Source: an uncultured Acidobacteriota bacterium
GTDB taxonomy: Bacteria > Acidobacteriota > Thermoanaerobaculia > Gp7-AA8
DNA length: 64,000 bases
Assembly: GCA_937870635.1 (NCBI GenBank)
Contig: CALMZP010000032.1
Span: forward strand, 1-64,000
Reading direction: 5' to 3'
Of the stretch, positions 53,002 to 62,425 are shown piece after piece. Within the stretch, counting starts at the first letter, position 1. Every line of letters begins with the position of its first letter. A program made the translations under genes and the position numbers. The notes beneath the pieces are model-generated. The model did no database searches and was not told the origin of the DNA. It saw nothing but the letters and a program-made list of their open reading frames with translations.

Positions 53002-54200
53002 CGGTCGTCGGCGCCGGCCTCGCCGGACTGCAGGTCGCACGGCTCGCTGCGCGCGGTGGCGCAGCGGTCCTTCTGGTCGACGCGCGTCGCAGCGTCACGG
53101 AGTGCGTGCGCACCACGGGGATCTTCGTCCGCCGTACCTTCGACGACTACCCCTCACTCCTCCCATTCCTCGGCTCTCCCATCCGTTCCATCGGCATTCA
53201 CTCTCCTGCCGGCCGGTCGATCGGACTCGTGAGCGATCGCGACGAGTTCCGCGTCGGAAGAATGAAACCGCTGTACGAGGCAATCTTGCAGCAGGCCATC
53301 GCCGCCGGCGTCGAGTGGCGGCCGAACACGACTTACGCTTCGCTGCGCGCCTCACGGGGACATTCCGAGGTCGTCTTTCGAGACGGCAGCGAGGTGAAGA
53401 CGCGGTTCGTCGTCGCCGCCGACGGTTCCCGCTCCCGCGTCGCCCGCGACCTCGGCCTCGACCAGAACAGCGAATGGATCACAGGTGTGGAAAGCGTGTT
53501 TCCATCCGAGTCGAGGGGCGTTCCGCGCTTCGACTGCTGGATCGATCGACGCGTGGCTCCCGGCTACCTTGCCTGGATGGTCGACGACGGCGAGGACATG
53601 CATGTCGGCGTCGGCGGTGATCGCGCACGTTTCGATCCGTCGGCGGCGCTGGAGGCATTCGAGCGGCGCATGCGAAAGGAAGGGCGGCTCGCGGCGCGGA
53701 GTCCGATCGAACGCCGCGGCGGATTGATCCCGGTCAACGGTGTTCTGCGGCGGATCGCCAACGCGCGGGGACTGCTCGTCGGCGATGCGGCCGGCGCCGT
53801 CTCCCCTTTGACAGCTGGCGGACTCGATGCGTGCATGCGCCTTTCCTCTCACGCGGCTTCCGTCCTCCTGGATGCCTTGCGGGACGGGGTGGCGCTGGAT
53901 CGCTACGATGGTTGTGCGTTCCGCAGCCGCTTCGCATCGCGGCTGGCCATGCGCCAGCTGTTCAACCTGGCCACACAGTCACGCGCGTTGATCGAGATCG
54001 GATTTGCCGTCGGCGGAACTGCCGTCGCGCGACGGCTCGTCCGCCACGTTTTCTTCGGCCGCGGATCCTTTCCCGATCCCGCTCAGCCTCGCAGGAAGTG
54101 TCATGGTGTCAGGTCTGGAAAAACAACTTTTCTTCCGATACCGGGTGACAAACCGGACACTGTTGGAAGAAAAGTTGTTTTTCCAGACCTGACACCATGA
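52989..54200 (+). CDS. Geranylgeranyl-reductase-like FAD oxidoreductase
   Basis: This flavoprotein has 403 residues: FAD motif [28 protein letters not shown], then [36 protein letters not shown] and [25 protein letters not shown]. Members reduce isoprenoid chains or act as monooxygenases. The GTG start lies 13 bp inside uppS, so the two are coupled. The last about 33 residues are encoded by a perfect inverted repeat (54100-54201) and are probably not native. Confidence 0.82.
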   Translation: MYDITVVGAGLAGLQVARLAARGGAAVLLVDARRSVTECVRTTGIFVRRTFDDYPSLLPFLGSPIRSIGIHSPAGRSIGLVSDRDEFRVGRMKPLYEAILQQAIAAGVEWRPNTTYASLRASRGHSEVVFRDGSEVKTRFVVAADGSRSRVARDLGLDQNSEWITGVESVFPSESRGVPRFDCWIDRRVAPGYLAWMVDDGEDMHVGVGGDRARFDPSAALEAFERRMRKEGRLAARSPIERRGGLIPVNGVLRRIANARGLLVGDAAGAVSPLTAGGLDACMRLSSHAASVLLDALRDGVALDRYDGCAFRSRFASRLAMRQLFNLATQSRALIEIGFAVGGTAVARRLVRHVFFGRGSFPDPAQPRRKCHGVRSGKTTFLPIPGDKPDTVGRKVVFPDLTP

Positions 54201-54201
54201 C
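54100..54201. repeat. Perfect 37-bp inverted repeat with 28-nt loop
   Basis: Bases 54100-54136 and 54165-54201 are perfectly complementary; the loop is 54137-54164. The arms contain GTGTCAGGTCTG and CAACTTTTCTTCCG, related to GGGTCACGTCTG and CACTTTCTCTCCGG of the hairpin at 51108. It sits between two convergent genes and overlaps the end of the first. Confidence 0.95.
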
Positions 54202-54205
54202 GCGG

Positions 54206-56653
54206 TCAGATCGGCGGACCGGCCGGAATGGGTGGCGCCGCGGGAGCGACGAATGGCGCGGCCGGGCGATTCAGGAATCGCTCGATCATCGCCACGACGG
54301 ACCGGCGGTCAGCGGCTTCGACATCGGTCGAAGGCCGCGCCTTCAGCTGGCGCGACAGATCCGACAGCGCCTGCTCGTATTGAGCCCGAACCGAGGCATC
54401 CGTCGCCGGATCGGCGGCGACTTCAATCAGTTTGCCGGCGGCTACGGATCGCACCGCTCGACGCAGCGCGCGATGCGATTCGGGCTCACTCACATCCGCC
54501 ACGACGACATCGACCACACTCCTCGTCACCTCGGCCAGCGCGGGATTGCGCGCGTCTTCCGCGTGAAAGCGGAGCAGGCGCGCCGCTCGTGCAGGATGCA
54601 GAAGGGCGTTGACTGTCACCGCCGCCGCGCCACGCGCTGCTGCAATTGGATCGAACAGCGCGCCAGTCGCGCGGTCGAACCTCTCCGCCGTGCCGCCCTC
54701 GAACCCGTCCGCAACGGGAGGGATGAGATCGATGATCCGCTGCGGAATCGCGAGAAACGCCGGCTCGATCGTCTCGAGCGCCGCCTTCAGCGCTTCCCTC
54801 TGCCGCGCGGGAGCCACGACTTCTCGCACCGGCTGAGGAACGATCTCCGTCGCCACTCCCTCGCGCACGGCATACGTGAACATGACACCGCCGAGAGATT
54901 TGACGGCGGCCTCGAGCTGGTATCGGTGGTGGAGATACAGGGGAAGCAGAATCGGCTCGAGCTCCGAGAGAGGTGCTCCCGGTCTCAGGTTTGCGACACC
55001 GAACGAGTCGAGTGCGATCTTTCTCACTTCCATCTCGTGACGGAGCATCGCGATCGGATCACTGCCGTTGTCCCAGACGGAACCGAGGGGATGAGGGGCG
55101 CCGACGTCGCGGGAGTGCTCGTCCGAGACGAAGAGCATTCCGTGCGCAACGCCTTCGCGGATGATGCGAGCCAGTTCTGCTTCCTCATTCGCAGAAGGCG
55201 GAAACTGGCTGTATCCGTATCGAACCGCGAACATGTCGAACTCCCCGATCCCTTCGTCGTACGCCTCGGAGAAGTTGAGACGGCCATCGCGGATCAGAAT
55301 CATGGGTGCGGGATAGTCCATCACCGATGCGCGGTCGTAGGTGCTCGCCGCCATGTTGTGCGCGATTCCGAGGGTGTGGCCGACCTCGTGCGCGGCGAGC
55401 TGACGGATGCGCGCGAGCGCAAGCTTCGTAGGCGACACCGATTTGTCGAGCGTTGCCAGGACTTCCGGGTTCGGACCTTCGTACGGAGGAATGAGTCCCG
55501 CGCCGAGCATCACATCCTGGCGGATGCGCAGTGAACCCAGCGAGACGTTCCCCTTGATGATTTCGCCGGTGCGCGGATCGACGACAGCCGCACCGTACGA
55601 CCAGCCGCGTGTCGACCGATGCACCCAGTTGATGACGTTGTAGCGGATGTCCATCGGATCGACGTTCTCCGGCAGGATCCGCACCTCATAGGCATTCCGG
55701 AACCCGGCTTTCTCGAACGCCTCCTTCCACCAGCTGGCCCCTTCGACCAGTGCCGAACGGATGGGCTCCGGCGCGCCGTGATCGACGTAATAGATGATGG
55801 GCTCGACGACATCGGACACCGGCGCCGCCGGATCTTTCTTCTGGAGACGATGCCTGGATATGAATCTCTTCTCGAGCGGCCCGGGGAACGGACTGGCGTA
55901 GTCGTACACCTCGATGCCAAAAAAGCCCGCGCGAGGATCGAGTCGTCGCGGCTCGTAACCCGGCCGCGGCAGCTCGACGAACGAATGGTGCTGTCGGACA
56001 GTCACGACCTCGGGCGTGGGCGTGACGGAGCTGACGAGCGACCCCGGGCGATCGTTCGTCACCAGCGTGATCGTCGCTTCCACCTCGGTATTTTCGGGGA
56101 ACGATTTCGTCCGTGGCAGGTAGATCGCGCTGCGCTTCGGATCGACGCTGTACGAACCCTGCTTCGCATCGCGAAGCCGCGCGGCCACACCGTGTGCGTC
56201 GCGCAGGAAGAACTCGGTCGCGTCGACGATCGGCCCTCCCGCCGATTCCCTCTCGACGGGGAAGGACCAGAGGATCGACGAGGCGAACGACTCTTCCACG
56301 GCCCGCCGCTCACCGGCCGAGCCGTTCACGGTCCTGAAACGGAGGTTCGGCTGCACCATGAGGACTCGCGGTCCGCGCCGCTCGAAGCGGACGAGGTGCG
56401 TCGAGCCGAGCTGCCCGCGATCGAGACCAAGTGGATTCGATCCGACGCCGGAGGCCAGCGAGACCTGGTAGATCAACTCATGGTCGAGGCGGGGAATCTC
56501 CAGGAGGAGCTTTCCTTCGCCGTCGTTCCAGTGGAGTGGAAGGAAGCCGGGCATCGACTTCTCCCCGTTTCGACCCGGTTCCGCTTTCGGCGCCGGGGTC
56601 GCCGATGCGCAGGCAAGAGTGAGCGTGACGAGAAGGGCTGTCAGGATCCGCAT
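54206..56653 (-). CDS. Zinc-dependent metalloprotease of the DUF5117/DUF4953 type (lipoprotein)
   Basis: This protein has 815 residues. The lipobox LTLAC lies near residue 15. The metzincin motif HEVGHTLGIAHNM is near residue 421, followed by the Met-turn region (ASVMDYPAP). An N-terminal beta-rich DUF5117 part precedes it and a helical C-terminal DUF4953 part follows, rich in Pro at the end. Such large proteases are multiplied in Acidobacteriota and Bacteroidota and are thought to degrade external protein. It converges on the hairpin at 54100. Confidence 0.9.
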   Translation of the reverse strand: MRILTALLVTLTLACASATPAPKAEPGRNGEKSMPGFLPLHWNDGEGKLLLEIPRLDHELIYQVSLASGVGSNPLGLDRGQLGSTHLVRFERRGPRVLMVQPNLRFRTVNGSAGERRAVEESFASSILWSFPVERESAGGPIVDATEFFLRDAHGVAARLRDAKQGSYSVDPKRSAIYLPRTKSFPENTEVEATITLVTNDRPGSLVSSVTPTPEVVTVRQHHSFVELPRPGYEPRRLDPRAGFFGIEVYDYASPFPGPLEKRFISRHRLQKKDPAAPVSDVVEPIIYYVDHGAPEPIRSALVEGASWWKEAFEKAGFRNAYEVRILPENVDPMDIRYNVINWVHRSTRGWSYGAAVVDPRTGEIIKGNVSLGSLRIRQDVMLGAGLIPPYEGPNPEVLATLDKSVSPTKLALARIRQLAAHEVGHTLGIAHNMAASTYDRASVMDYPAPMILIRDGRLNFSEAYDEGIGEFDMFAVRYGYSQFPPSANEEAELARIIREGVAHGMLFVSDEHSRDVGAPHPLGSVWDNGSDPIAMLRHEMEVRKIALDSFGVANLRPGAPLSELEPILLPLYLHHRYQLEAAVKSLGGVMFTYAVREGVATEIVPQPVREVVAPARQREALKAALETIEPAFLAIPQRIIDLIPPVADGFEGGTAERFDRATGALFDPIAAARGAAAVTVNALLHPARAARLLRFHAEDARNPALAEVTRSVVDVVVADVSEPESHRALRRAVRSVAAGKLIEVAADPATDASVRAQYEQALSDLSRQLKARPSTDVEAADRRSVVAMIERFLNRPAAPFVAPAAPPIPAGPPI

Positions 56654-56711
56654 GACGGCCGATCTTAAAGGCACCGTCGTGCCGTGACCACTTGAAATAC
56701 AGTGGCGGGCG

Positions 56712-57443
56712 ATGTCGCTCCTTGCGCTGTCCCTCGCCGCGCTCATCGGCCTGTCGCTCGGCCTGCTCGGCGGCGGCGGGTCGACGCTCGCCGTTCCGAT
56801 CCTCGTCTACGTCGGCGGCATGGACGCGAAGCCCGCCATCGCCACGAGCCTGCTCGTGGTGGGAACCACGAGCTTCATCGGCGCCATTCGCCACTGGCGC
56901 CACGCGAACGTCGAGCTTCGCACGGCGATCCTGTTCGGATTGATCTCGATGGCCGGCTCCTACGCGGGCGGCAGGCTGGCCTCTCATCTGTCGGATACCT
57001 TTCAGCTCGTTCTGTTCGCTGTCGTGATGCTGGTCGTCGCGGTCTCGATGTTCCGCTCGGGAACCGGCGAACGTCCGAGCACGAGGCTTCCGCTCGTTGC
57101 GCTCGCCGCAGCGACGGTGGGTGTCCTGACAGGCATCGCGGGCGTGGGCGGTGGGTTTCTGATCGTCCCCGCTCTCGTACTGTTCGCGGGCGTTCCGATG
57201 GCGCGTGCCATCGGCACATCGCTCGTCGTCATCGCCATGAACTCGGCCGCGGGCTTCGCCGCATACTCGGGAACCGTGCGGCTCGACTGGGTCTACACAG
57301 CGCTCTTCACCGGACTGGCCATCGCCGGCGTGCTCGTCGGGTCATCGCTCGCCCGTACGTTTTCGCCGATCCTGCTGAAGCGCGTCTTCGCAACCTTCCT
57401 GATCGGAGTGGCCACCTTCATGCTCGTCCACGCGGCGCTCTAG
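56712..57443 (+). CDS. TauE/SafE-family membrane transporter
   Basis: This protein has 243 residues and about eight helices in two similar halves. LSLGLLGGGGSTLAVPILVYVGGMDAKPAIATSL and VGVLTGIAGVGGGFLIVPALVLFAGVPMARAIGTSL are the two family repeats. Members export sulfite, sulfoacetate or other anions. The substrate is not predictable. Divergent from the metalloprotease; its stop overlaps that of the convergent EamA gene. Confidence 0.9.
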   Translation: MSLLALSLAALIGLSLGLLGGGGSTLAVPILVYVGGMDAKPAIATSLLVVGTTSFIGAIRHWRHANVELRTAILFGLISMAGSYAGGRLASHLSDTFQLVLFAVVMLVVAVSMFRSGTGERPSTRLPLVALAAATVGVLTGIAGVGGGFLIVPALVLFAGVPMARAIGTSLVVIAMNSAAGFAAYSGTVRLDWVYTALFTGLAIAGVLVGSSLARTFSPILLKRVFATFLIGVATFMLVHAAL

Positions 57444-58363
57444 TGATCCCTCACCGACTCCACGGCCTGCAGCTCCTCAGGGTGCGCCGATGCCGGAGAG
57501 CGCCGCACGAGCCGCGGATAGATCAGGACGAGGCCGAGGATGATGGCGACGCCCGCGTAGAAGCGGGAGTTGAGGTCGTGGTGTTCGCCGAGAAGGAGCG
57601 TGGCGAGGATGATCGCGTAGACCGGTTCGAGGTTGACGGCCAGCTGCGCGGCAAACGCCGAGAGTTGTCGCAGCGCAACCAGCGCCAGCGTGAACGGGAT
57701 GATCGTGCATCCGATCGCCAGAGCCAGAAGATAGATGGCGTCGCGCGTCCCCGGAATTATGAATCCGGTATCGCTTCCCGGCAGCAGCGCTGTGACGATC
57801 GTGAGGAGCAGAGCGCCGGCCGTCAGCTCGATCGCGGTCACCGCGATCGGATCGGCGCGGTCGACGAGAAGCTTGTTCCATGTCCCGAAGATCGCCACGA
57901 GAAACGCGGACAACGCGCCCACAGCGATTCCGAGTCGCATCCCGGCGGGCACCCCGCCGACCACGAGGATGACGCCCGGAATCATGGCGGCGCCGAGGAG
58001 AACTTCGCGAACGTCGAAGCGGCGCTTGATGATCACCGGCTCGATGAATGCCAGGAACACCGGCCCCAGCGCCATGCATGTCGCGCCGACCGAGGCGTTG
58101 GAGAGTTTGATGGAGCCGTAAAACGTCAGCCAGTGCAGTGAGACGATCACGCCCGCGCCGGCATACGCGGCGATGAGCTTCACCGGCATCGCGCGCACCG
58201 ACCGCCAGACCCGCGGCACCATCGCCAGGATGACCGAGACGAGGATCATGCGCCACCACACGAGCGGCAGCGCGGGGAGCGTGATCAGTTTGCCGAAGAC
58301 CGCGGTGAATCCCCAGAGCACGACGCAGATGTGAATCTGCACATGAGCATTGCGCGGAGTCAT
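57440..58363 (-). CDS. EamA/DMT-family transporter
   Basis: This protein has 307 residues and ten helices in two EamA domains (HICVVLWGFTAVFGKLITLP...LGPVFLAFIEPVII; VALRQLSAFAAQLAVNLEPVYAIILATLLLGE). Drug/metabolite exporters of this group carry amino acids or nucleotides. It starts where the Smr gene ends. Confidence 0.88.
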   Translation of the reverse strand: MTPRNAHVQIHICVVLWGFTAVFGKLITLPALPLVWWRMILVSVILAMVPRVWRSVRAMPVKLIAAYAGAGVIVSLHWLTFYGSIKLSNASVGATCMALGPVFLAFIEPVIIKRRFDVREVLLGAAMIPGVILVVGGVPAGMRLGIAVGALSAFLVAIFGTWNKLLVDRADPIAVTAIELTAGALLLTIVTALLPGSDTGFIIPGTRDAIYLLALAIGCTIIPFTLALVALRQLSAFAAQLAVNLEPVYAIILATLLLGEHHDLNSRFYAGVAIILGLVLIYPRLVRRSPASAHPEELQAVESVRDH

Positions 58364-58818
58364 CAGAGCTCGACGATCGTCACACCCGGATTCCGGGGAT
58401 CGAGGCGATACCTGCGCACGGAAGATATCTTCTCGAGCAGCGCGTGGAGCGCGGCCTTGATCTTCCCCCCGCTGCGACCATGGATGAAGTGGACTTCGTG
58501 GTTTCCGGCCAGGAGCGCGCCGTTCAGGAGCTCGCCCACCGCCTCCATCGCCTCGGCGACGGTCTTCCCGTGCAGATCGAAGGATGCACGTTCGGCGCGT
58601 GGCCCGTCGTCCTCCTTGGGAGGCCGTGGAGCCGTCGCCGATCTCGCCCGCGCGCCTTTCCGCGGGGTTTCCTGAAGGGTCAGCTGATCACCGGTCGTCA
58701 CGAGCGCGCGACCCTTCAGCTCGACGAGATACCGCCCCCCGTTCCGAACCTCGCGCACGGTTCCCTTCCCGAGACCTGCAACGTGAACGAGATCGCCTGG
58801 AGCGAACGGCATCTGCAC
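58363..58818 (-). CDS. Small MutS-related (Smr) domain protein
   Basis: This protein has 151 residues. Residues 1-50 resemble the KOW-like end of MutS2 (PFAPGDLVHVAGLGKGTVREVRNGGRYLVEL). The Smr domain follows (SFDLHGKTVAEAMEAVGELL...VHFIHGRSGGKIKAALHALL), with the LDLHG-like and HGxG motifs of Smr nucleases. So it looks like the tail of MutS2 as a separate gene. It could rescue stalled ribosomes or cleave branched DNA. Confidence 0.85.
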   Translation of the reverse strand: MQMPFAPGDLVHVAGLGKGTVREVRNGGRYLVELKGRALVTTGDQLTLQETPRKGARARSATAPRPPKEDDGPRAERASFDLHGKTVAEAMEAVGELLNGALLAGNHEVHFIHGRSGGKIKAALHALLEKISSVRRYRLDPRNPGVTIVEL

Positions 58819-58848
58819 ATCATGCCATCCGGAGTCCGATAGGGATCA

Positions 58849-58990
58849 CGCGGGCGAGGTCGCCCGCGCTCCACGTCCCGCGCGAATTGTGCTCCTCGAC
58901 GAACTCATGCCGCGATACGACTTGGAGCCGCGGGCGATCCCGCCCGCGGGTCTTGATTCGCATTCCGCGGGCAAGATTGCCCGCGGCTCC
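58849..58990. repeat. Three GC-rich palindromes
   Basis: Units at about 58849-58874, 58922-58950 and 58965-58990. The last two are themselves inverted to each other (GGAGCCGCGGGC and GCCCGCGGCTCC), forming a larger hairpin with a 15-nt centre. They fill the gap before the stop codon of the next gene. Confidence 0.8.
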
Positions 58991-58992
58991 AT

Positions 58993-59997
58993 TTACCTCG
59001 CCAGCCCCCGTCCGATCGCTGCCAGCATCGCCACCCTCTCTCCGAGGGGCGCGAAACGTGGATCGTCCGTCTGGCCGCGCACGAACCGCGCGTAGATCTG
59101 CTGAATCACGACGGCCAGCTTGAATACCGCGAACACCTCGTAAACGGCGATCTCGCTGCTCTCGCATCCGTAGCGCGCCAGGATCTCTTCTCGAGTGAAC
59201 CACCCTGGCAAACCAGTGACTTCCGGCAGAGCGTGGACCCAGTAACAGAGAAGGATCCCGACATCGACGAGGGGATCGCCGATTGCGCTCATCTCCCAGT
59301 CGAACACTCCGACGAGGCGCGATGGATCCGCGGGATCGAGCATCACGTTGTCCAGCTTGTAATCGCCGTGCACGAGCGCGGGCCGCGGCGGGTCGTCGGG
59401 GATGCGCTCATCGAGCCATCGCGCCAGCCACTCCATGTCGGGAACCTCGCTCGTTTTCGAACCGTGCCAGCGCTCGGTCCAGCCGCGAATCTGCCGTGCC
59501 ACGAATCCGGCGGGGCGGCCGAGGGTGTCGAGACTGTGAGCGGCGATGTCGATCGCGTGAAGATTCGACAGCGTGCCGACGACGCCCGCACTGACCCGCG
59601 CCCGCATCGCTTCATCGAAGCCCCGCGGCTCCTCGGTTCGTATCACGAGGCCGCGGCGTCGCTCCATCACGTAAAACACCGACCCGATGATGCTCGTGTC
59701 CTCGCACAGCAGATACGGTTTCGGCGCCAGCGGAAAGTGCGGATGCACGGCCGTGAGCACTCGATATTCGCGCGCCATGTCGTGCGCGCGCGGCGGCACC
59801 GGGCCGAACGGCGGACGCCGCAGGACCAGCTCGGAGTTGCCGAAGCGGATGTCGTAGGTGAGGTTCGAATGTCCGCCGGGAAACTGCGCGACGGTCATCT
59901 CACCATCGAGCTTCAGCTCGCGGCGCAGGTAGTCCGCGAGCTTTTCCCAATCGAGCTGCTCGCTTGCGCGGACCGGCCGGGTGTCCTCCGCGCTCAC
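58993..59997 (-). CDS. APH-type kinase-like protein of the ACAD10/11 group
   Basis: This protein has 334 residues. The P-loop-like [23 protein letters not shown], the Brenner-like motif [15 protein letters not shown] and [11 protein letters not shown] are the active-site motifs. In mitochondria and many bacteria this fold is paired with an acyl-CoA dehydrogenase for 4-hydroxyacid degradation. The GTG start overlaps the stop of the next gene (GTGA), so it is translated together with it. Confidence 0.9.
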   Translation of the reverse strand: MSAEDTRPVRASEQLDWEKLADYLRRELKLDGEMTVAQFPGGHSNLTYDIRFGNSELVLRRPPFGPVPPRAHDMAREYRVLTAVHPHFPLAPKPYLLCEDTSIIGSVFYVMERRRGLVIRTEEPRGFDEAMRARVSAGVVGTLSNLHAIDIAAHSLDTLGRPAGFVARQIRGWTERWHGSKTSEVPDMEWLARWLDERIPDDPPRPALVHGDYKLDNVMLDPADPSRLVGVFDWEMSAIGDPLVDVGILLCYWVHALPEVTGLPGWFTREEILARYGCESSEIAVYEVFAVFKLAVVIQQIYARFVRGQTDDPRFAPLGERVAMLAAIGRGLAR

Positions 59998-61154
59998 CGC
60001 TTCCCCTTGATCACGTTGCGCGCGATGACCATCCGGTGCACCTCTGACGGCCCGTCGTAAATGCGGAACGCTCGCGCCTCGCGATAGAAATGCTCGAGCG
60101 GTGTGTCGCCGGAGACGCCGAGGGCTCCGCACATCTGCACCGCTCGATCGATGATGCGATTCACCGCCTCGGCCACGAACACCTTGCAGATCGACGATTC
60201 GTGCCGGATCTCACTCCCCTGCTCGTGAGCCCAGGCGGCCTGCATCACCATCAGTCGCGACGCGTGGAGCTCGATTTCCGAGTCGGCGATCATCCACTGC
60301 ACGGATTGATGTTCGGTGAGCTTCTTCCCGAATGCTTCGCGCTGTTTCGCGTAATCGGTGGCGATGTCGATCGCGCGCCGCGCGATTCCCATCCAGCGCA
60401 TGCAGTGCGTCAGCCGCGCGGGTCCCAAGCGGACCAGCGCAAGCCGGAAGCCGTCGCCCACTTTGCCGACGATCGCCGAATCGGGAACGCGGACGTTGGT
60501 GAATTCGACCTCACCGTGTCCGCCGATGCCGTGCTCGCCCATCACCGGTACGTTGCGCACGAAACGGTAGCCCGGGGTATCGGTCGGAACGAGGAACATC
60601 GTCGCGCGATGATGGCGATCGGCATCCGGATCCGTCACCGCGATCGTCACCGCGAACGCTGCGCCCTCGGCGCCGGTCGCGAACCACTTCAGGCCGTTGA
60701 TCTCCCATCCTCCGTCGACGCGCGTCGCGCGCGTCGTCATCATCGTTGGATCGGATCCGGCGCCCGGTGCGGGCTCGGTCATCGCGAAGCAGGAGCGGAT
60801 CTTTCCTTCGACGAGCGGCCGCAGCCATCGCTCGCGCTGCTCATCGGTCGCCTGATGCGCGAGAAGCTCCATGTTGCCTTCGTCCGGCGCGGAGCAGTGC
60901 AACGCGACGGGCCCGAGAAAACTGCGGCCGGCCTGCTCGAAGAGCACGCACATGGCGATAGTGCCGAGGCCGAGGCCGCCGTATTCGCGGGGAAGCTGGG
61001 GGCCGAAGATGCCGGCGCGGCGCGCCTTGCCGCGCAGCTCGGCGACGAGCTCGGGCGTGAACGGTTTCGATTCCGCGGGGATGACTTCGTTGCGCACGAA
61101 CGCGGCGACGCGATCGCGGAGGTCGATGAGCTGCGGATCGAGATCGAAGTTCAT
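59994..61154 (-). CDS. Acyl-CoA dehydrogenase (ACAD10/11-like)
   Basis: This flavoenzyme has 386 residues: ITD motifs [19 protein letters not shown] and [12 protein letters not shown], and a late [31 protein letters not shown] typical of ACAD10/11. The Glu base is expected near the motif [12 protein letters not shown]. It starts at 61154 (MNFDLDPQ), just after the heptamer repeat. Operon with the APH-like gene. Confidence 0.92.
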   Translation of the reverse strand: MNFDLDPQLIDLRDRVAAFVRNEVIPAESKPFTPELVAELRGKARRAGIFGPQLPREYGGLGLGTIAMCVLFEQAGRSFLGPVALHCSAPDEGNMELLAHQATDEQRERWLRPLVEGKIRSCFAMTEPAPGAGSDPTMMTTRATRVDGGWEINGLKWFATGAEGAAFAVTIAVTDPDADRHHRATMFLVPTDTPGYRFVRNVPVMGEHGIGGHGEVEFTNVRVPDSAIVGKVGDGFRLALVRLGPARLTHCMRWMGIARRAIDIATDYAKQREAFGKKLTEHQSVQWMIADSEIELHASRLMVMQAAWAHEQGSEIRHESSICKVFVAEAVNRIIDRAVQMCGALGVSGDTPLEHFYREARAFRIYDGPSEVHRMVIARNVIKGKR

Positions 61155-61156
61155 TT

Positions 61157-61269
61157 TGGACCGTGCTGGACCTTGGACCTTGGACCTTGGATTTTGGATT
61201 TTGGATTTTGGATTTTGCTTAGGTCTCGGATCATGCCATCCCCAGGTCCAAGGTCCAAGGTCCAAGGTC
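61157..61269. repeat. Heptamer hairpin TTGGACC/GGTCCAA
   Basis: Heptamers TTGGACC (three, from about 61167) and TTGGATT (four, to about 61217) run left of the loop. AAGGTCC heptamers (three, 61244-61268) run back. The loop is about 25 bases. The unit lies directly upstream of the acyl-CoA dehydrogenase start and cuts the ExbD remnant. Confidence 0.8.
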
Positions 61270-61391
61270 GCCCGGTGGTAGTCCAGGCGGATAAGAGCGT
61301 TCCGTATGGTGACCTGGCTGTGCTGCTCGGCCTGTGTCGTGACGCGGGATTCACGAACGTGGGACTGGCGGCGCAGCGCCGCGAACCTTGA
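61269..61391 (+). pseudogene. C-terminal remnant of an ExbD/TolR-like protein
   Basis: The frame reads RPVVVQADKSVPYGDLAVLL, then GLCRDAGFTNVGLAAQRREP and a stop at 61391. This is the typical C-terminus of ExbD/TolR proteins. Its start, membrane helix and first 80 residues are absent; the heptamer repeat lies at the break. A functional product is unlikely. Confidence 0.65.
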
Positions 61392-61471
61392 ATGCCGCCG
61401 GCGCGCGAACCTGTTGCCTGGAGATCGGGTGGTGCCGCGTTTGACAGACTGGGTGCGCCGAGGGACCTCGG

Positions 61472-61765
61472 ATGATGCTGAGGACGAGGCTGACACTGAT
61501 GCCGGGGGCAAATGGGACGAAGAGTCTGGTGGAGCGATATGGGGAGCGCCTCGTGTGTGTGCGCTACCGGTATAGGGAACCGATCTACCAGCAAGCGCGC
61601 GTGGTTGCTCGGCGGCTGATCGAGCAGGAGCGTTCCGGCGATGTCCGCTTGACCGCGTCGATAAGCGCGGAGGCCAAGTTGGTGGGACAGGCAGATGAAC
61701 GTTCGGGAAGCCTCCGCCAGATACTGGAGATCACACACAACTTCCAGAATCAACGAGTCGCCTAA
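61472..61765 (+). CDS. Small hypothetical protein before the first attC
   Basis: This product has 97 residues. The first part, LTLMPGANGTKSLVERYGERLVCVRYRYRE, resembles a small conserved family with a GTK-LV-KYG-RLVCVRYRYD pattern. The rest (QARVVARRLIEQERSGDVRL...) differs from what I know of that family, so the end may be frameshifted. The stop codon lies in the R'' box of the first attC site. It may be the first cassette; a GTTTGAC near 61449 would be a degenerate R' box. Confidence 0.4.
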   Translation: MMLRTRLTLMPGANGTKSLVERYGERLVCVRYRYREPIYQQARVVARRLIEQERSGDVRLTASISAEAKLVGQADERSGSLRQILEITHNFQNQRVA

Positions 61766-61862
61766 CTCGCGATTGCAGCGGACTGCGGCCCGCCACGACG
61801 TTTAGAATAGAGCCACGCTCTGCGCGGCGGGCCGAAACCGCTGAACCGCAGGGACGTTAGAC
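61760..61862 (+). other. Integron attC site 1
   Basis: R'' GCCTAAC (61760-61766) and R' GTTAGAC (61856-61862) fit RYYYAAC and GTTRRRY. Between them TGCAGCGG and CTGCGGCCCGCC face GGCGGGCCG and CCGCTGAACCGC, so the bottom strand folds into the imperfect hairpin that integrases recognise. Length 103 bp, equal to attC 2. Confidence 0.85.
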
Positions 61863-61881
61863 GCATGGAGAATGCAGTCCC

Positions 61882-62241
61882 GTGAGACCGAAGGAAGTGG
61901 TCCGGACGTGGGTTGACGCGTTCAATCGCGGTGACGCAGATGCTCTCGCCCGGCTCTACGCGGACAATGCCATCAACCATCAGGTCGCGGAGGCGCCGGT
62001 CGAAGGAAAGGCGCGGATCCGGGAGATGTTTGGAAAGGAGTTCGCGCAGGCGAAAATGGTGTGCGTGGTCGAAAATCTCTTTGAGGATGGCGAATGGGCA
62101 ATTCTCGAATGGAGTGATCCGCTGGGCTTGAGAGGCTGCGGCTTCTTTCAGGTGCGTGGCTCGCTCATTCAGTTTCAGCGCGGCTACTGGGACAAACTCT
62201 CATTTCTACGAATGCATCGTCTGCCGCTGCCGCGAGAATGA
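61882..62241 (+). CDS. SnoaL-like cassette protein
   Basis: This protein has 119 residues and the NTF2/SnoaL fold (VRTWVDAFNRGDADALARLYADNAINHQVAEAPVEGKARIREMFGKEFAQAKMVCVVENLFEDGEWAILEWSDP). It is a small-molecule-binding or isomerase-like protein without a clear catalytic signature. GTG start 20 bp after the attC 1 core; it ends 24 bp before attC 2, so it is a typical single-gene cassette without its own promoter. Confidence 0.8.
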   Translation: MRPKEVVRTWVDAFNRGDADALARLYADNAINHQVAEAPVEGKARIREMFGKEFAQAKMVCVVENLFEDGEWAILEWSDPLGLRGCGFFQVRGSLIQFQRGYWDKLSFLRMHRLPLPRE

Positions 62242-62264
62242 GTTACACGGTGGGGGCAACATGC

Positions 62265-62367
62265 GTCTAACTCAACGCTGCAGCCGATGCCAACCCGCGC
62301 CGCGTGGGTCGTAGTTTGCTACTCTTCCGCGTGCGGGTTGGTGCGGCTGAGTGCTGATCCGTTAGAC
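62265..62367 (+). other. Integron attC site 2
   Basis: R'' GTCTAAC (62265-62271) and R' GTTAGAC (62361-62367). Inside, GCAGCCGATGCCAACCCGC faces GCGGGTTGGTGCGGCTGAGT with few mismatches. Length 103 bp. Confidence 0.88.
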
Positions 62368-62425
62368 AGTCGCAAAATCCACTCGTCGTAGAGCGGTTCC
62401 GTCTCGATGCTACGATCGAGCGCAG

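Noticed and set aside
61439-61456. GTTTGAC as R' box of a further attC before the first cassette
   Set aside because: The fourth base should be a purine, and no matching R'' box or internal arms are found at the right distance; kept only as a remark.
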